This document shows positions 53,645 to 62,667 of a stretch of DNA of 64,000 nucleotides, one piece after another. Under the pieces are notes generated by a model. That model ran no database searches, had not been told where the DNA came from, and worked only from the letters and a program-made list of their open reading frames with translations. Numbering within the stretch: position 1 is the first letter of the stretch; each line of letters opens with the position of its first letter. Position numbers and translations under genes: made by a program. Origin of the DNA: Flavobacterium anhuiense (GTDB lineage: Bacteria; Bacteroidota; Bacteroidia; Flavobacteriales; Flavobacteriaceae); contig NZ_FMVC01000002.1 of assembly GCF_900101855.1 (NCBI RefSeq), positions 99,318 to 163,317 of the forward strand, given 5' to 3'.

Positions 53645-53770
53645 AATAAATTTTAAAAATTCTAAATAGTAAATTCCAAATAGTAAATTTCAAATTCCAA
53701 TAAAAGAATTTAAGATTAAGTATAATAACTCAGTAACGTAGCATCTCAGAACCTTAGCACCTTAAATAAA

Positions 53771-54229
53771 ATGCGAAAAGCCATATTCCCAGGATCATTT
53801 GACCCAATAACATTAGGACACGAAGACATTATCAAAAGAGGAATTCCTTTATTTGACGAAATTGTAATTGCCATTGGTGTCAATGCCGAAAAAAAATACA
53901 TGTTTTCATTAGAAGAAAGAAAACGCTTTATAGAAGAAACCTTCAAAGACGAACCAAAAGTTTCGGTTATCACTTACGAAGGCTTAACAATTGATTTGGC
54001 TAAAAAAGAAAAAGCCAATTTCATTTTAAGAGGCTTACGCAACCCAGCCGATTTCGAATTCGAAAAAGCCATTGCACACACCAACAGAAAACTTTCGAAA
54101 ATAGAAACTGTTTTCTTGCTGACAGCTGCAAGTACTTCATTTATCAGTTCAAGCATTGTACGCGATGTATTGCGCCATGGTGGCGAATATGAGATGCTGG
54201 TTCCAGATGCGGTTAGGGTTAAGAAGTAA
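53771..54229 (+). CDS. coaD: Pantetheine-phosphate adenylyltransferase
   Basis: 152 residues, the normal length. Nucleotidyltransferase motif PGSFDPITLGHEDII at the N-terminus, phosphopantetheine site FILRGLRNPADFEFE, and the ISSSIVRDVLRHGG motif near the end. It makes dephospho-CoA from 4'-phosphopantetheine and ATP. The 126 bases upstream are filled with CCAAATAGTAAATT-like repeats rather than coding DNA. Confidence 0.97.
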   Translation: MRKAIFPGSFDPITLGHEDIIKRGIPLFDEIVIAIGVNAEKKYMFSLEERKRFIEETFKDEPKVSVITYEGLTIDLAKKEKANFILRGLRNPADFEFEKAIAHTNRKLSKIETVFLLTAASTSFISSSIVRDVLRHGGEYEMLVPDAVRVKK

Positions 54230-54308
54230 AACAATAAACAATAAACCTGAAACTTGCCAGCGAAGCAAATTATAAGTAATTTCGCATTTTTAAAATAAAC
54301 AACTAACA

Positions 54309-54887
54309 ATGAGTACCGAGAGAGAATTAAGCAAACGAAGCGGATCTAAATGTGAACTTTGTGGTAATGAAGAGAATTTAAAAGTTTATCAAGTCCTTCC
54401 TACTAGAAAAGGTGGAATTGATGAAGCAATATTAGCCTGTAACACTTGTATTGACCAAATTGAAAATCCAGACAATGTCGATTTAAATCACTGGAGATGC
54501 CTTAACGACAGTATGTGGAACGAAAATATTGCTGTTCAAGTTGTAGCATGGAGAATGCTTAGCCGTATGCGTGCCGCAGGATGGCCACAGGAACTGCTTG
54601 ACATGATGTACCTAGACGACGAAACGCTAGAATGGGCAAAAGCAACAGGAGAAGGAGAAGATGACGAAAATAAATTAGTTCACAAAGACAGTAATGGCGT
54701 GATTTTACAGCACGGAGATTCGGTTGTTTTAATCAAAGATCTTAAAGTAAAAGGTTCAAGCATGGTTGCTAAACAAGGAACTGCTGTGAGAAACATTCGT
54801 TTAGATCACGAAAATGCCGAATACATTGAAGGAAAAGTTGACGGACAGCAGATTGTGATTATTACGCAATACGTTAAGAAGATATAG
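54309..54887 (+). CDS. PhnA-domain zinc-ribbon protein
   Basis: 192 residues. An N-terminal zinc ribbon with C15, C18, C44 and C47 (KCELCGNE, LACNTCID), a middle helical part, and the C-terminal PhnA/YjdM domain (DSNGVILQHGDSVVLIKDLK, VKGSSMVAKQGTAVRNIRLD). The name PhnA comes from a phosphonate locus, but members generally are not involved in phosphonate use. Single gene with terminator. Confidence 0.9.
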   Translation: MSTERELSKRSGSKCELCGNEENLKVYQVLPTRKGGIDEAILACNTCIDQIENPDNVDLNHWRCLNDSMWNENIAVQVVAWRMLSRMRAAGWPQELLDMMYLDDETLEWAKATGEGEDDENKLVHKDSNGVILQHGDSVVLIKDLKVKGSSMVAKQGTAVRNIRLDHENAEYIEGKVDGQQIVIITQYVKKI

Positions 54888-54990
54888 TTCTTTTTTAGGC
54901 AACAAAGGTTCAAAGGGACAAAGATTTCTATTTGAAATCAAAACCTTTTGAACCTTTGCTGCTCTTAACCTTTAAAAAAATCTAAAAACA

Positions 54991-55022
54991 AAAAAGCTGT
55001 TCGATTAGAACAGCTTTTTTTT
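54991..55022 (+). terminator. Terminator after the PhnA-domain gene
   Basis: AAAAAAGCTGTTC / GAACAGCTTTTTT with a T-run. A further inverted repeat (CAAAGGTTCAAAGG ... CCTTTTGAACCTTTG, 54903-54955) lies before it. Confidence 0.85.
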
Positions 55023-55096
55023 ATCATATTTATTGAAAGAGACAAGTAAAAAAACTTTGTCCCTTTGTTACTTTGTTTCTTTGAACCTCAAAGAAA

Positions 55097-55543
55097 TTAT
55101 TTTTGGAATAATTTATTGATTTGGTCTTTTACGAAAGGCTCAGAAACGTTGTTTGTATCAGCATCTCTTTCTTTGCTAGAAACCATAAATTGTACAGTTG
55201 CTTTATCTGGAACTACGTTTCCTGTGTAGTGCAACCAAATGTAGTTATTTGGCAATTCTAATTTGATGTCATACAAAGGTGTTGCAGTAAATCCTCCAAC
55301 AATAATGTTATAAAGATTGTTGTAGGCATTATCGATGTTTTTGAATGAAAACTTTCTTAAGTTAGAAGAATCCTCATCGTTTTGGATAATAGTGTAATAC
55401 ACCGTGTACTCATCTCCAATTTTTTGGATGTAATTGTTATTTACTTTTCCTAATTTCTCAACAGGAACTGTCTCTAGGACTTTAACTTGACCAAAAGATA
55501 CAAAGCTAACGAACAGAATAGCAAGGGTAATAATGTTTTTCAT
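55097..55543 (-). CDS. Exported hypothetical protein
   Basis: 148 residues from the ATG at 55543, which begins a signal peptide (MKNIITLAILFVSFVSFGQ); the longer frame adds an unlikely leader. The mature part is mixed alpha/beta with YIQKIGDEYTVYYTIIQND, FKNIDNAYNNLYNIIVGGF and a basic end. I do not recognise a family. Periplasmic location is likely. Single gene on the minus strand. Confidence 0.65.
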   Translation of the reverse strand: MKNIITLAILFVSFVSFGQVKVLETVPVEKLGKVNNNYIQKIGDEYTVYYTIIQNDEDSSNLRKFSFKNIDNAYNNLYNIIVGGFTATPLYDIKLELPNNYIWLHYTGNVVPDKATVQFMVSSKERDADTNNVSEPFVKDQINKLFQK

Positions 55544-55764
55544 ACTGAATTTGGGGTTTACAATTTTACTGTAGCAAAAAAACATAGAATTATTGAAAAA
55601 ACACCTATCAAATCATTATTTTTTTAACATAAAATTGTAAAACTTAGTTACACAATTCTAAACTATTGAAATACAACAAAATAAACATTAAAAATTCAAA
55701 CACTAAATTCCAATTTCTTAATATTGCATCTTGCTTCTTGCATCTTTTACCTAACTATCCAAAA

Positions 55765-57126
55765 TCAGTACTTTCCTCTCTTCTCATCTTCCACTTTCTT
55801 GATGACATTGCGGGCAACTTCGATTTTAAACTTCTTGCCTTTCATTTTTTCATCTTTAATATTTTTCAGAAGATCCTTTACTTTATTGTATTTTACAGCT
55901 GCAAACGAAACAAAATCTTTCACTTCAATCAGACCCAAATCGTCTTTTTCTAGTTTCCCTTTTTGAGAAAAGAATCCAACGATATCAAATTTGTTCAGTT
56001 TTGTTTTCTTTCCCCCACTGATGTAAATAGTCTGAAACTTAGGCGGACTTGGAAGCGAAACTTTTCCTTCCACATCAAAGACCTCCATTTCATAGTCTAA
56101 GTAGTCTAATTGTTTTTCACTTTCATGAATAATTACATACGCCGTTCCCGTTGCCTGCATACGCGCTGTACGGCCATTACGATGGGTAAACTCATCTTCT
56201 TTTAACGGAAGATGATAATGAATAACGTGTTTCATTTCAGGAATATCCAAACCTCTCGCAGCCAAATCTGTCGTAACCAAATACGTCACACTTCCGTTTC
56301 TGAACTGAATTAAAGCCCTCTCCCGCTCTTCCTGATCCATTCCCCCATGATAATACACCGAATAGATTCCTTTTTCGTTTAAAGTATCGCTAATACGTTC
56401 TGCAGCATCACGATGGTTACAGAAAATAATAGCCGATTCTGATTGCAGTGAGCAAATCAAATTGAATAAACTCTGCAGTTTATCTTTGGCTGGCGAAATC
56501 ACCATTTTCATAGAAAGATTCGCCTTTTCTTCTTCCTCTGGAATAAAATCCAAAACCGTCGGATTTACCACTCTAGTGTATTTCGGAATCTCAATATCTG
56601 AAGTTGCTGAAACCAAAACTCTTTTATTCACTTTTGGCAATCTGCCAATGATAAAAGACATTTGTTCATGAAACCCTAATTGAAGCGATTTATCAAACTC
56701 GTCTAAAATTAAAGTCTGAATTTTATCTGTTCTAAAAGATTCTCTGTCAATATGATCGGCAATTCTTCCAGGCGTTCCAATTAAAACCGCTGGCGGATTG
56801 CTCAAGTTTTTCATTTCCGTTTCAATCGAATGTCCGCCGTAACAAATATTTACTTTGTACTGCGTTCCCATTTTCTTCCAAACCTGTTCGATCTGAAGCC
56901 CTAATTCGCGTGACGGAACCAAAATCAAACATTGAACCGATAAGATTTCTGGCTGCAATAATTCTAAAATTGGAAGTAAAAACGCTAATGTTTTTCCAGA
57001 TCCTGTTGGAGAAAGCAATAAGACATTATTATCGTTCAGAATAACGTCATGAGCAGTTTCCTGCATTTCGTTGAGATTCTGAATCCCTAAATTCGAAAGT
57101 ATATCGTTGGAATGGTGTTTTTTCAT
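55765..57126 (-). CDS. DEAD-box RNA helicase, DbpA-like
   Basis: 453 residues from the ATG at 57126. Q-motif region (GIQNLNEMQETAHDVI), Walker A SPTGSGKT with K45, PTREL-like PSRELG, a DEFD box (LILDEFDKS), SAT, and the helicase C motifs YHGGMDQEERE, DLAARGLDIP and HRNGRTARM. The last 75 residues form a DbpA-type RNA-binding domain (KKTKLNKFDIVGFFSQKG). DbpA acts in 50S ribosome assembly; this is a reasonable role here. The box reads DEFD rather than DEAD. Single gene. Confidence 0.92.
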   Translation of the reverse strand: MKKHHSNDILSNLGIQNLNEMQETAHDVILNDNNVLLLSPTGSGKTLAFLLPILELLQPEILSVQCLILVPSRELGLQIEQVWKKMGTQYKVNICYGGHSIETEMKNLSNPPAVLIGTPGRIADHIDRESFRTDKIQTLILDEFDKSLQLGFHEQMSFIIGRLPKVNKRVLVSATSDIEIPKYTRVVNPTVLDFIPEEEEKANLSMKMVISPAKDKLQSLFNLICSLQSESAIIFCNHRDAAERISDTLNEKGIYSVYYHGGMDQEERERALIQFRNGSVTYLVTTDLAARGLDIPEMKHVIHYHLPLKEDEFTHRNGRTARMQATGTAYVIIHESEKQLDYLDYEMEVFDVEGKVSLPSPPKFQTIYISGGKKTKLNKFDIVGFFSQKGKLEKDDLGLIEVKDFVSFAAVKYNKVKDLLKNIKDEKMKGKKFKIEVARNVIKKVEDEKRGKY

Positions 57127-57177
57127 GCTGCAAAAGTAGTTAAAAGGTTTCAAGTTTCAGGTTTTCTTTGTTTCAAG

Positions 57178-57325
57178 TTGTTTAACCGCACAGATTTTAT
57201 CTCTCGCAGATTTAGCAGATTTAGCGAATTTTTATCTAATATTTAAATTTAATCTGTTTGATCTGCCAAATCTGCGAGAGATAAATAACCATAAAGTATA
57301 TCAAACTTGAAACCTGAAGCTTAAA
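57178..57325. repeat. Nested long inverted repeats
   Basis: Inner arms TATCTCTCGCAGATTTAGCA (57198-57220) and TGCCAAATCTGCGAGAGATA (57262-57284); outer arms GTTTCAAGTTTCAGGTTTT and AAACTTGAAACCTGAAG flank them. The whole gap between the helicase and peptidase genes is a nested hairpin. Confidence 0.75.
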
Positions 57326-57377
57326 ACTTTAAAACAAATAAAAAACCTATATTTGATTCTTAGTTAAAACCAAAACC

Positions 57378-59105
57378 ATGAAACTTTTTACATTTCTCTT
57401 TTTACTTTTCACCATCACCATTTCTGCACAAAACAATAAAAAATACGACACCTTTTTTGAAAAAGGAAACGGAAACCAATCGGCTTCGTATCAGGAAACT
57501 ATCGCTTATTGGAAAATGCTGGCAAACGATTTTCCAACCATTCAAATGAAAGAAATGGGATTGACCGATTCCGGCGAACCTTTACACATGATTACTTTCA
57601 ATCCTGACAAGGAATTTGATTTCGATAAAATCCAGAAAACTAAAGCCGTTTTGTTTGTAAATAACGGAATCCATGCGGGAGAACCTGACGGAATCGACGC
57701 CACAATGCAATTCTACAGAGATTTAGCTACAGGAAAATTGAAAGCGCCAAAAAATACCGTTTTGGTTACGATTCCAGTTTATAATATTGGAGGAGCTTTA
57801 AATAGAAATTCGACAACGCGCGCGAATCAAGACGGACCAGAAGTTTATGGTTTTAGAGGAAATGCGAGAAATTACGATTTGAATCGTGATTTAATGAAAT
57901 CGGATACCAAAAACACTAAAAGTTTCGTGGAGATTTTCCAGAAAATAAATGCCGATGTTTTTATTGACAATCACGTAAGCAACGGTTCAGATTATCAATA
58001 CAAACTGACGTACATCATGACACAGCACAATAAATTGGGAACGGTTTTGGGTGATTTTATGAATAACGAAATGATGCCAGCTTTAGTAAAAGATCTTCAG
58101 AAAAAGAAAATCGAAACTACGCCTTATGTCGATTCGTTTAAAGATACGCCAGACAAAGGCTTCGGGCAATTTGTAGATAGTCCGCGATATACAACGGGTT
58201 ATACTTCTTTGTTTAATACAATTGGTTTTGTCGTAGAAACGCACATGCTAAAAAAATATGCCGAACGCGTAAAAATGACCTACGAATACATGAAATCGAC
58301 TTTAGATTTTACTGATGCCAATTATCAAAAAATAAAAGATTTACGAGTAAAAAATTTAGAGCAATATCAGCCTAAAAAATCATACACTTTAAAATGGGAA
58401 TTGGACAGCACAAAAGCAACCACTTTTTCGTTTTTAGGATATGAAGCAGGTTACAAAAAAAGTGACGCTACAACCGGAAATCGTTTGTATTATGACCGAA
58501 ACAAACCGTACAAAAAAGACGTTCCGTACATCAAAGAATTTAAATCGGTTAAAGAAGTTGTGATTCCAACGGCTTATATTGTTCCGAGAGGATATTGGAA
58601 TATTATTGAGCTGCTGAAAAACAATAATATCTCATTTAAGCAAATTAAAAACGATACGATTATAGAAGTAGAAAGCTACAGAATTGCAGAATTTAAAACC
58701 GCTCCGTCAGCTTACGAAGGACATTATATACACAGAAATACAACTGTAACTTCTAAAATCGTTAAAATTGCTTTCGCCAAAGGAGATTACCTAGTTCCAA
58801 CGAACCAAAAAGGGGTAAAATATCTTCTAGAAGCTTTTGAACCAGAAGGTGTTGATTCATTCTTTAATTGGAATTTCTTCGATCCAATTTTACAGCAGAA
58901 AGAACATTACTCAGAATATATTTTTGAAGATACGGCTGGACAACTTTTAAAGGAAAACCCATCTTTGAAAGCAGAATTAGAAGTTAAAAAACAAAACGAT
59001 CCTGCTTTTGCTAAAAATCCTGAGGCGCAGTTAGATTGGATTTACAAGCATTCTATTTACTATGAAAAGGCTCATATGCAGTATCCTGTTTATCGTGTTT
59101 TGTAG
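57378..59105 (+). CDS. M14 family zinc carboxypeptidase, exported
   Basis: 575 residues with a signal peptide (MKLFTFLFLLFTITISAQ). Zinc ligands H99 and E102 (NGIHAGEPDG) and H199 (FIDNHVSNG); substrate-binding NYDLNRD at 166-171; catalytic Glu probably E287 (FVVETHM). The order fits M14 peptidases. The C-terminal 270 residues form an extra beta-rich part seen in larger Bacteroidota members. It should release C-terminal residues from peptides outside the inner membrane. It stands alone upstream of the Shedu gene. Confidence 0.92.
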   Translation: MKLFTFLFLLFTITISAQNNKKYDTFFEKGNGNQSASYQETIAYWKMLANDFPTIQMKEMGLTDSGEPLHMITFNPDKEFDFDKIQKTKAVLFVNNGIHAGEPDGIDATMQFYRDLATGKLKAPKNTVLVTIPVYNIGGALNRNSTTRANQDGPEVYGFRGNARNYDLNRDLMKSDTKNTKSFVEIFQKINADVFIDNHVSNGSDYQYKLTYIMTQHNKLGTVLGDFMNNEMMPALVKDLQKKKIETTPYVDSFKDTPDKGFGQFVDSPRYTTGYTSLFNTIGFVVETHMLKKYAERVKMTYEYMKSTLDFTDANYQKIKDLRVKNLEQYQPKKSYTLKWELDSTKATTFSFLGYEAGYKKSDATTGNRLYYDRNKPYKKDVPYIKEFKSVKEVVIPTAYIVPRGYWNIIELLKNNNISFKQIKNDTIIEVESYRIAEFKTAPSAYEGHYIHRNTTVTSKIVKIAFAKGDYLVPTNQKGVKYLLEAFEPEGVDSFFNWNFFDPILQQKEHYSEYIFEDTAGQLLKENPSLKAELEVKKQNDPAFAKNPEAQLDWIYKHSIYYEKAHMQYPVYRVL

Positions 59106-59260
59106 ACTTGAAAAACGCATACATATTTTACAAATACTATTATGGTTTTCCGTAAAAATATATTAGAATAACCTTCTATCTTCGGACAAATAAATGGAAG
59201 TATTCCTCATTTTTTATTAATATGCATTGCCTTTTACTAAAACTTAAAACTTAATTAGAC

Positions 59261-60466
59261 ATGGCTAATAATTTTGAATCTAATGAATTTGAATATTTTA
59301 GTGGAAAAGTTCCAGACAAAACTTATGTATCTAAAAGAATAGAATCAAAGTCTCCTCAAATTGTTGACGGGAAGATAATTGATAAGATTATTCCAATAAG
59401 ATATGCTTCAAAAGTTTTGGACTGTGAAAATACTTTTGAGTTTATTAAAGAAAAAGGAGAAGTTAAATTACGTGTTACTTCCGAAGGACGTCAAGAAATT
59501 ACAGCAAAATTTCTAGAAGACAGTCGCGGAATTTTTATTTTACAAATTCAAAAATTTACAACTTCAACCGGCATTCCTCATAAAACATATTTTTCATTTA
59601 GAGGAAGTGAAATAAAAACTTTAATTGACTTTATTAAAAGTATAAAAGACTTACAGATTGAAGACAAAAATGGTTTTAAAATAACGGATAATGAACTAAA
59701 AAAGCTTATACTTACAAAAGAACAAGCTTTTTCAATCTATAAAGACAATCAGGTAATCTTTAAAGAAATTTTAAGAGAAAACATCTCACAAGAAGATATT
59801 TTAAATCTTGTTTTTAAAAAAGAGCAATTAGTTTATTTTGATAATTTATTAAATAATGAATCGTTTTTTGAAGAAGAAAAAGTCAGACTTAATATCACTA
59901 AAGACGAAGCGTTATGGCAAAACTTTTTTGAATTGAATACTTGGATCTTTGGTTTTGGTCTTCAATATGTAATAAATATTCCATTAGAAGCAAAAAAACT
60001 AGAACAAGTAGTTCAGGGTTATGATGCAATAAATAGAGGAAAAAGAGCTGATGCAATGATGAAATCTAAAGGCATTATAAATTCATTATGCTTTGCTGAA
60101 ATTAAAACACATAAAACTAAATTATTAAATTCGGCATATAGACCAAGCGTATTTCCACCTTCGAATGAATTATCTGGCGGAGTTGCTCAAGTCCAAAAGA
60201 CTATCCAAAGCTCAGTTGAGAATTTAATAAATAAAATCAATCCTACTGATAATGATGGAAACCCAACAGGTGAAGAAATTTTTCTTTATAGACCTAAATC
60301 ATTTTTACTAGTAGGAACTCTTAATGAATTTTTAAGTGAACATGGTATCAATAAAGAAAAATATAGTTCATTTGAGCTTTATAGAAGAAGCATTAAAGAT
60401 ATAGAAATAATAACTTTTGATGAACTATTAGAAAGAGCAAAATTTATAGTTAATTCGCATGAATAA
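59261..60466 (+). CDS. sduA: Shedu (SduA, DUF4263) anti-phage nuclease
   Basis: 401 residues, soluble. The N-terminal half (1-200) is a variable sensory part. The C-terminal DUF4263 domain has the PD-(D/E)XK set: E224 (LWQNFFELNTWIFG), D264 (GKRADAMMKS), and E280-I-K282 (CFAEIKTHKT), followed by a Gln-containing helix (GGVAQVQKTIQ). Shedu is a known single-gene defence nuclease; members differ mainly in the N-terminal half. The gene is isolated, 155 bases after the M14 gene, and convergent with an HTH/membrane pair. Confidence 0.88.
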   Translation: MANNFESNEFEYFSGKVPDKTYVSKRIESKSPQIVDGKIIDKIIPIRYASKVLDCENTFEFIKEKGEVKLRVTSEGRQEITAKFLEDSRGIFILQIQKFTTSTGIPHKTYFSFRGSEIKTLIDFIKSIKDLQIEDKNGFKITDNELKKLILTKEQAFSIYKDNQVIFKEILRENISQEDILNLVFKKEQLVYFDNLLNNESFFEEEKVRLNITKDEALWQNFFELNTWIFGFGLQYVINIPLEAKKLEQVVQGYDAINRGKRADAMMKSKGIINSLCFAEIKTHKTKLLNSAYRPSVFPPSNELSGGVAQVQKTIQSSVENLINKINPTDNDGNPTGEEIFLYRPKSFLLVGTLNEFLSEHGINKEKYSSFELYRRSIKDIEIITFDELLERAKFIVNSHE

Positions 60467-60513
60467 CTACGTATAAAAAAAATTAAAAGAAGAAAAACTA
60501 ATTGCTAAAAAGC

Positions 60514-61122
60514 CTAAATGCTCCAAAAGCTCTTTTTGTTTTTTCTTCCGCTTTTTTCTTCAAATTTTGTAATCCATGCGTAAGAAGAATTCACAATATC
60601 ATTTTCCTTATTAGCCGAAGTAATAGTAACGTCAAATTGTATTGTAAAGTTCATATTATATTTAACTGAATCAAAAGTCATTAAAACTAACTTTCCATTA
60701 ATTTTAATTTTGCTTCTTTTATTAAAATTTTCCGGTACGCGAGGTAATCCTAAATCAAATTTCTCTGCGTAATAACTCCCAGAAGCAATTGGTACTTTAT
60801 CAGCTTCGTTTTCTATCGCTTCTTTTGGTTCATTTCCGAATACGTTTAAAGATATTGGATAAAACAGAAATATTGGAGCTTTCCCAACATTTTTAAATTG
60901 CAAAATTTCTGGTTCATGTAAAAACTCAAGTAAGATACTTGGAACCATGTCCATTTTTACAAGTGTTTTTTGAATTTTAAATTGTTTAGATAATAACCAA
61001 AATTGCATAACAGTCAGTACAAACATTAAGAATGCAATTAAAATGGTTATATAATCAAAATAATCACTAGTCTCTTTCTGCCCAATTAAAAGATCCAAAA
61101 CTTGACTCAATTTTTCTTCCAC
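60514..61122 (-). CDS. Single-pass membrane protein with beta domain, function unknown
   Basis: 202 residues. One membrane helix at about 22-45 (YITILIAFLMFVLTVMQFWL), a basic stretch, then a beta-rich domain (MVPSILLEFLHEPEILQFKN, GKAPIFLFYPISLNVFG, INGKLVLMTFDSVKYNMNFT) and a charged tail. I do not recognise a family. It is 42 bases downstream of the HTH gene, so the two form an operon convergent with the Shedu gene. Confidence 0.65.
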   Translation of the reverse strand: MEEKLSQVLDLLIGQKETSDYFDYITILIAFLMFVLTVMQFWLLSKQFKIQKTLVKMDMVPSILLEFLHEPEILQFKNVGKAPIFLFYPISLNVFGNEPKEAIENEADKVPIASGSYYAEKFDLGLPRVPENFNKRSKIKINGKLVLMTFDSVKYNMNFTIQFDVTITSANKENDIVNSSYAWITKFEEKSGRKNKKSFWSI

Positions 61123-61164
61123 CTTATTTCTTTAAAACGTAAAAACTTTTTAATTAAACAATAA

Positions 61165-61569
61165 CTATTTATCCTTCAATATTTTTTCTAAATACTCAAC
61201 TTTATCTTTTTCAGCTTGAATCAAACGTTCGTAAAGCTTTTTATTTTCTTCATAAGCTTCAATTAATTTATCTAGCGGATTGAAAGTACAATTATTGTTA
61301 AAAGTTCCCGCGCTTTGATCAGTAAAAGTATTAAAGTAATTAATCACACTTTCTTCTGAAAAATTCTTAATTGCTTCAACGCTAACTCCTAAAGCTTTTG
61401 CTATAGAATTTAGCTTTTCATCATCAATAGTTTCACTATTTTCCAAAATAGAAATTGCCTGTTGGTTTGTTCCTAAAGCTTGAGCCAAAACTTCTTGCTT
61501 CATGTCTCTAAGTTCACGAATACGGCTTATTTTTCGTCCTATATGGCTTGGTTTTGATAGTGTGCTCAT
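61165..61569 (-). CDS. XRE-type HTH regulator with coiled-coil tail
   Basis: 134 residues. A Cro/CI-type HTH at about 10-66 (IGRKISRIRELRDMKQEVLA, ALGTNQQAISILEN, LNSIAKALGVSVEAIKNF), then a linker (TFTDQSAGTFNNNCTFNPL) and a C-terminal coiled coil (KLIEAYEENKKLYERLIQAE). The linker and coiled-coil pattern are shared by many Bacteroidota XRE proteins. It heads a two-gene unit with the membrane protein and may autoregulate it. Confidence 0.88.
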   Translation of the reverse strand: MSTLSKPSHIGRKISRIRELRDMKQEVLAQALGTNQQAISILENSETIDDEKLNSIAKALGVSVEAIKNFSEESVINYFNTFTDQSAGTFNNNCTFNPLDKLIEAYEENKKLYERLIQAEKDKVEYLEKILKDK

Positions 61570-61735
61570 AATTCAAAATAATATTAGGGTAATAACAAGC
61601 AATGTATTTTGCTATTGCATCTCCAACAAAAATACAATAAATATTGATGAATTATCCCAATTAATCATTTTCCTACTTATTTTTTAAATTATATATTTGA
61701 GAACAATAATTTCTTAACAATAAAAGCCTCAAGAA

Positions 61736-62476
61736 ATGGGAATATTCGATAATCTCTTCAAAAAGAAAGAAGAAAAAACAGCTTCAGCAAATACTCAAAA
61801 CAATCAAACTATCAGTTTTACTTCTGAAAATGATTTTTTAGAGAAATACGGCGCTTTGGCTTTAGAAAAACAAAGAAATTTATACAATGTAACAGGTGGA
61901 CTTTCTTGGAATGTCAATATGGACGCAGAAGAAATTACTTTTGGAGATGATCTTACTTTTCCAATGCAGGTTTTGGGTTCATTTTCGCATTCGTCAGAAA
62001 CTTGGCTTTGGCTTTGGGACAATAAAGCGGGCGGTTATGCAGAATCTGTTATGCAACAAGCGCTTTCATTAAAGAAATATGGAGAAGAAAATAATATTGA
62101 TTTATTAAGCGTTGGAAAATTTGACGCTGTTCCAAATGATTTACATCTTATTGGAATGGTTGCTACTACAATGTTCAATTTGAGCGGTTATTATCTCGGA
62201 AATTACGGTCAGGGAACAATGGTTGTTACCCTTAAAGATGATTCAATTGACAATACTGAAAGTGAGGAATTCTCGAGAATTTTGACTGTTTTTCCAGAAT
62301 TGATTTCGACTTTTGAAATTCAAAATCATAAAAATGCTTTTAACAATTATCTTTCTCAAAAAGGTTTTGAATTGACTTCAAACGGAAATGAAATTAAAGC
62401 CGAAAAGAATGGAAATGTTATTAATGCTGTTTTTAATGACGATAATCTTTTGACAAGCTTAAATGGTAATTCTTGA
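61736..62476 (+). CDS. DUF6882-like protein
   Basis: 246 residues, soluble. After a polar N-terminus (MGIFDNLFKKKEEKTASANT) comes a conserved domain with the signs NVTGGLSWNVNMDAEEITFG, VLGSFSHSSETWLWLWDNKA and VATTMFNLSGYYLGNYGQGT, which fit the DUF6882 pattern (SxxxxTWLWAW). No known role. Divergent from the XRE gene, with 166 bases between starts. Confidence 0.75.
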   Translation: MGIFDNLFKKKEEKTASANTQNNQTISFTSENDFLEKYGALALEKQRNLYNVTGGLSWNVNMDAEEITFGDDLTFPMQVLGSFSHSSETWLWLWDNKAGGYAESVMQQALSLKKYGEENNIDLLSVGKFDAVPNDLHLIGMVATTMFNLSGYYLGNYGQGTMVVTLKDDSIDNTESEEFSRILTVFPELISTFEIQNHKNAFNNYLSQKGFELTSNGNEIKAEKNGNVINAVFNDDNLLTSLNGNS

Positions 62477-62520
62477 GCTTCGAATAACTAAAATAAGCTA
62501 AACGACCTTCTGAAACCGAC

Positions 62521-62576
62521 TGCCCGCGTGAGGGATAGAGTTAAGCTACCGAAGTAGCAGCGAAAGCCCGACAGCA
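62521..62576. repeat. GCCCGCGTGAGGGAT repeat element
   Basis: GCCCGCGTGAGGGATAGAG ... GCAGCGAAAGCCCGACAGC, much richer in GC than its surroundings and self-pairing (GCCCG... with CGAAAGCCCG partner). It resembles repeats in other Flavobacterium gaps. Confidence 0.55.
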
Positions 62577-62582
62577 ATAAAA

Positions 62583-62619
62583 AAAAGACCCAATGAACGC
62601 AAAGTTGATTGGGTCTTTT
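62583..62619. terminator. Bidirectional terminator between convergent genes
   Basis: AAAAGACCCAAT / ATTGGGTCTTTT arms with A-run before and T-run after. It serves the DUF6882-like gene and the Nudix gene. Confidence 0.8.
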
Positions 62620-62667
62620 CTTTTATTGGTGGCACGTCCTAATCTAAGATTCTGAGATGCTAAGTTT

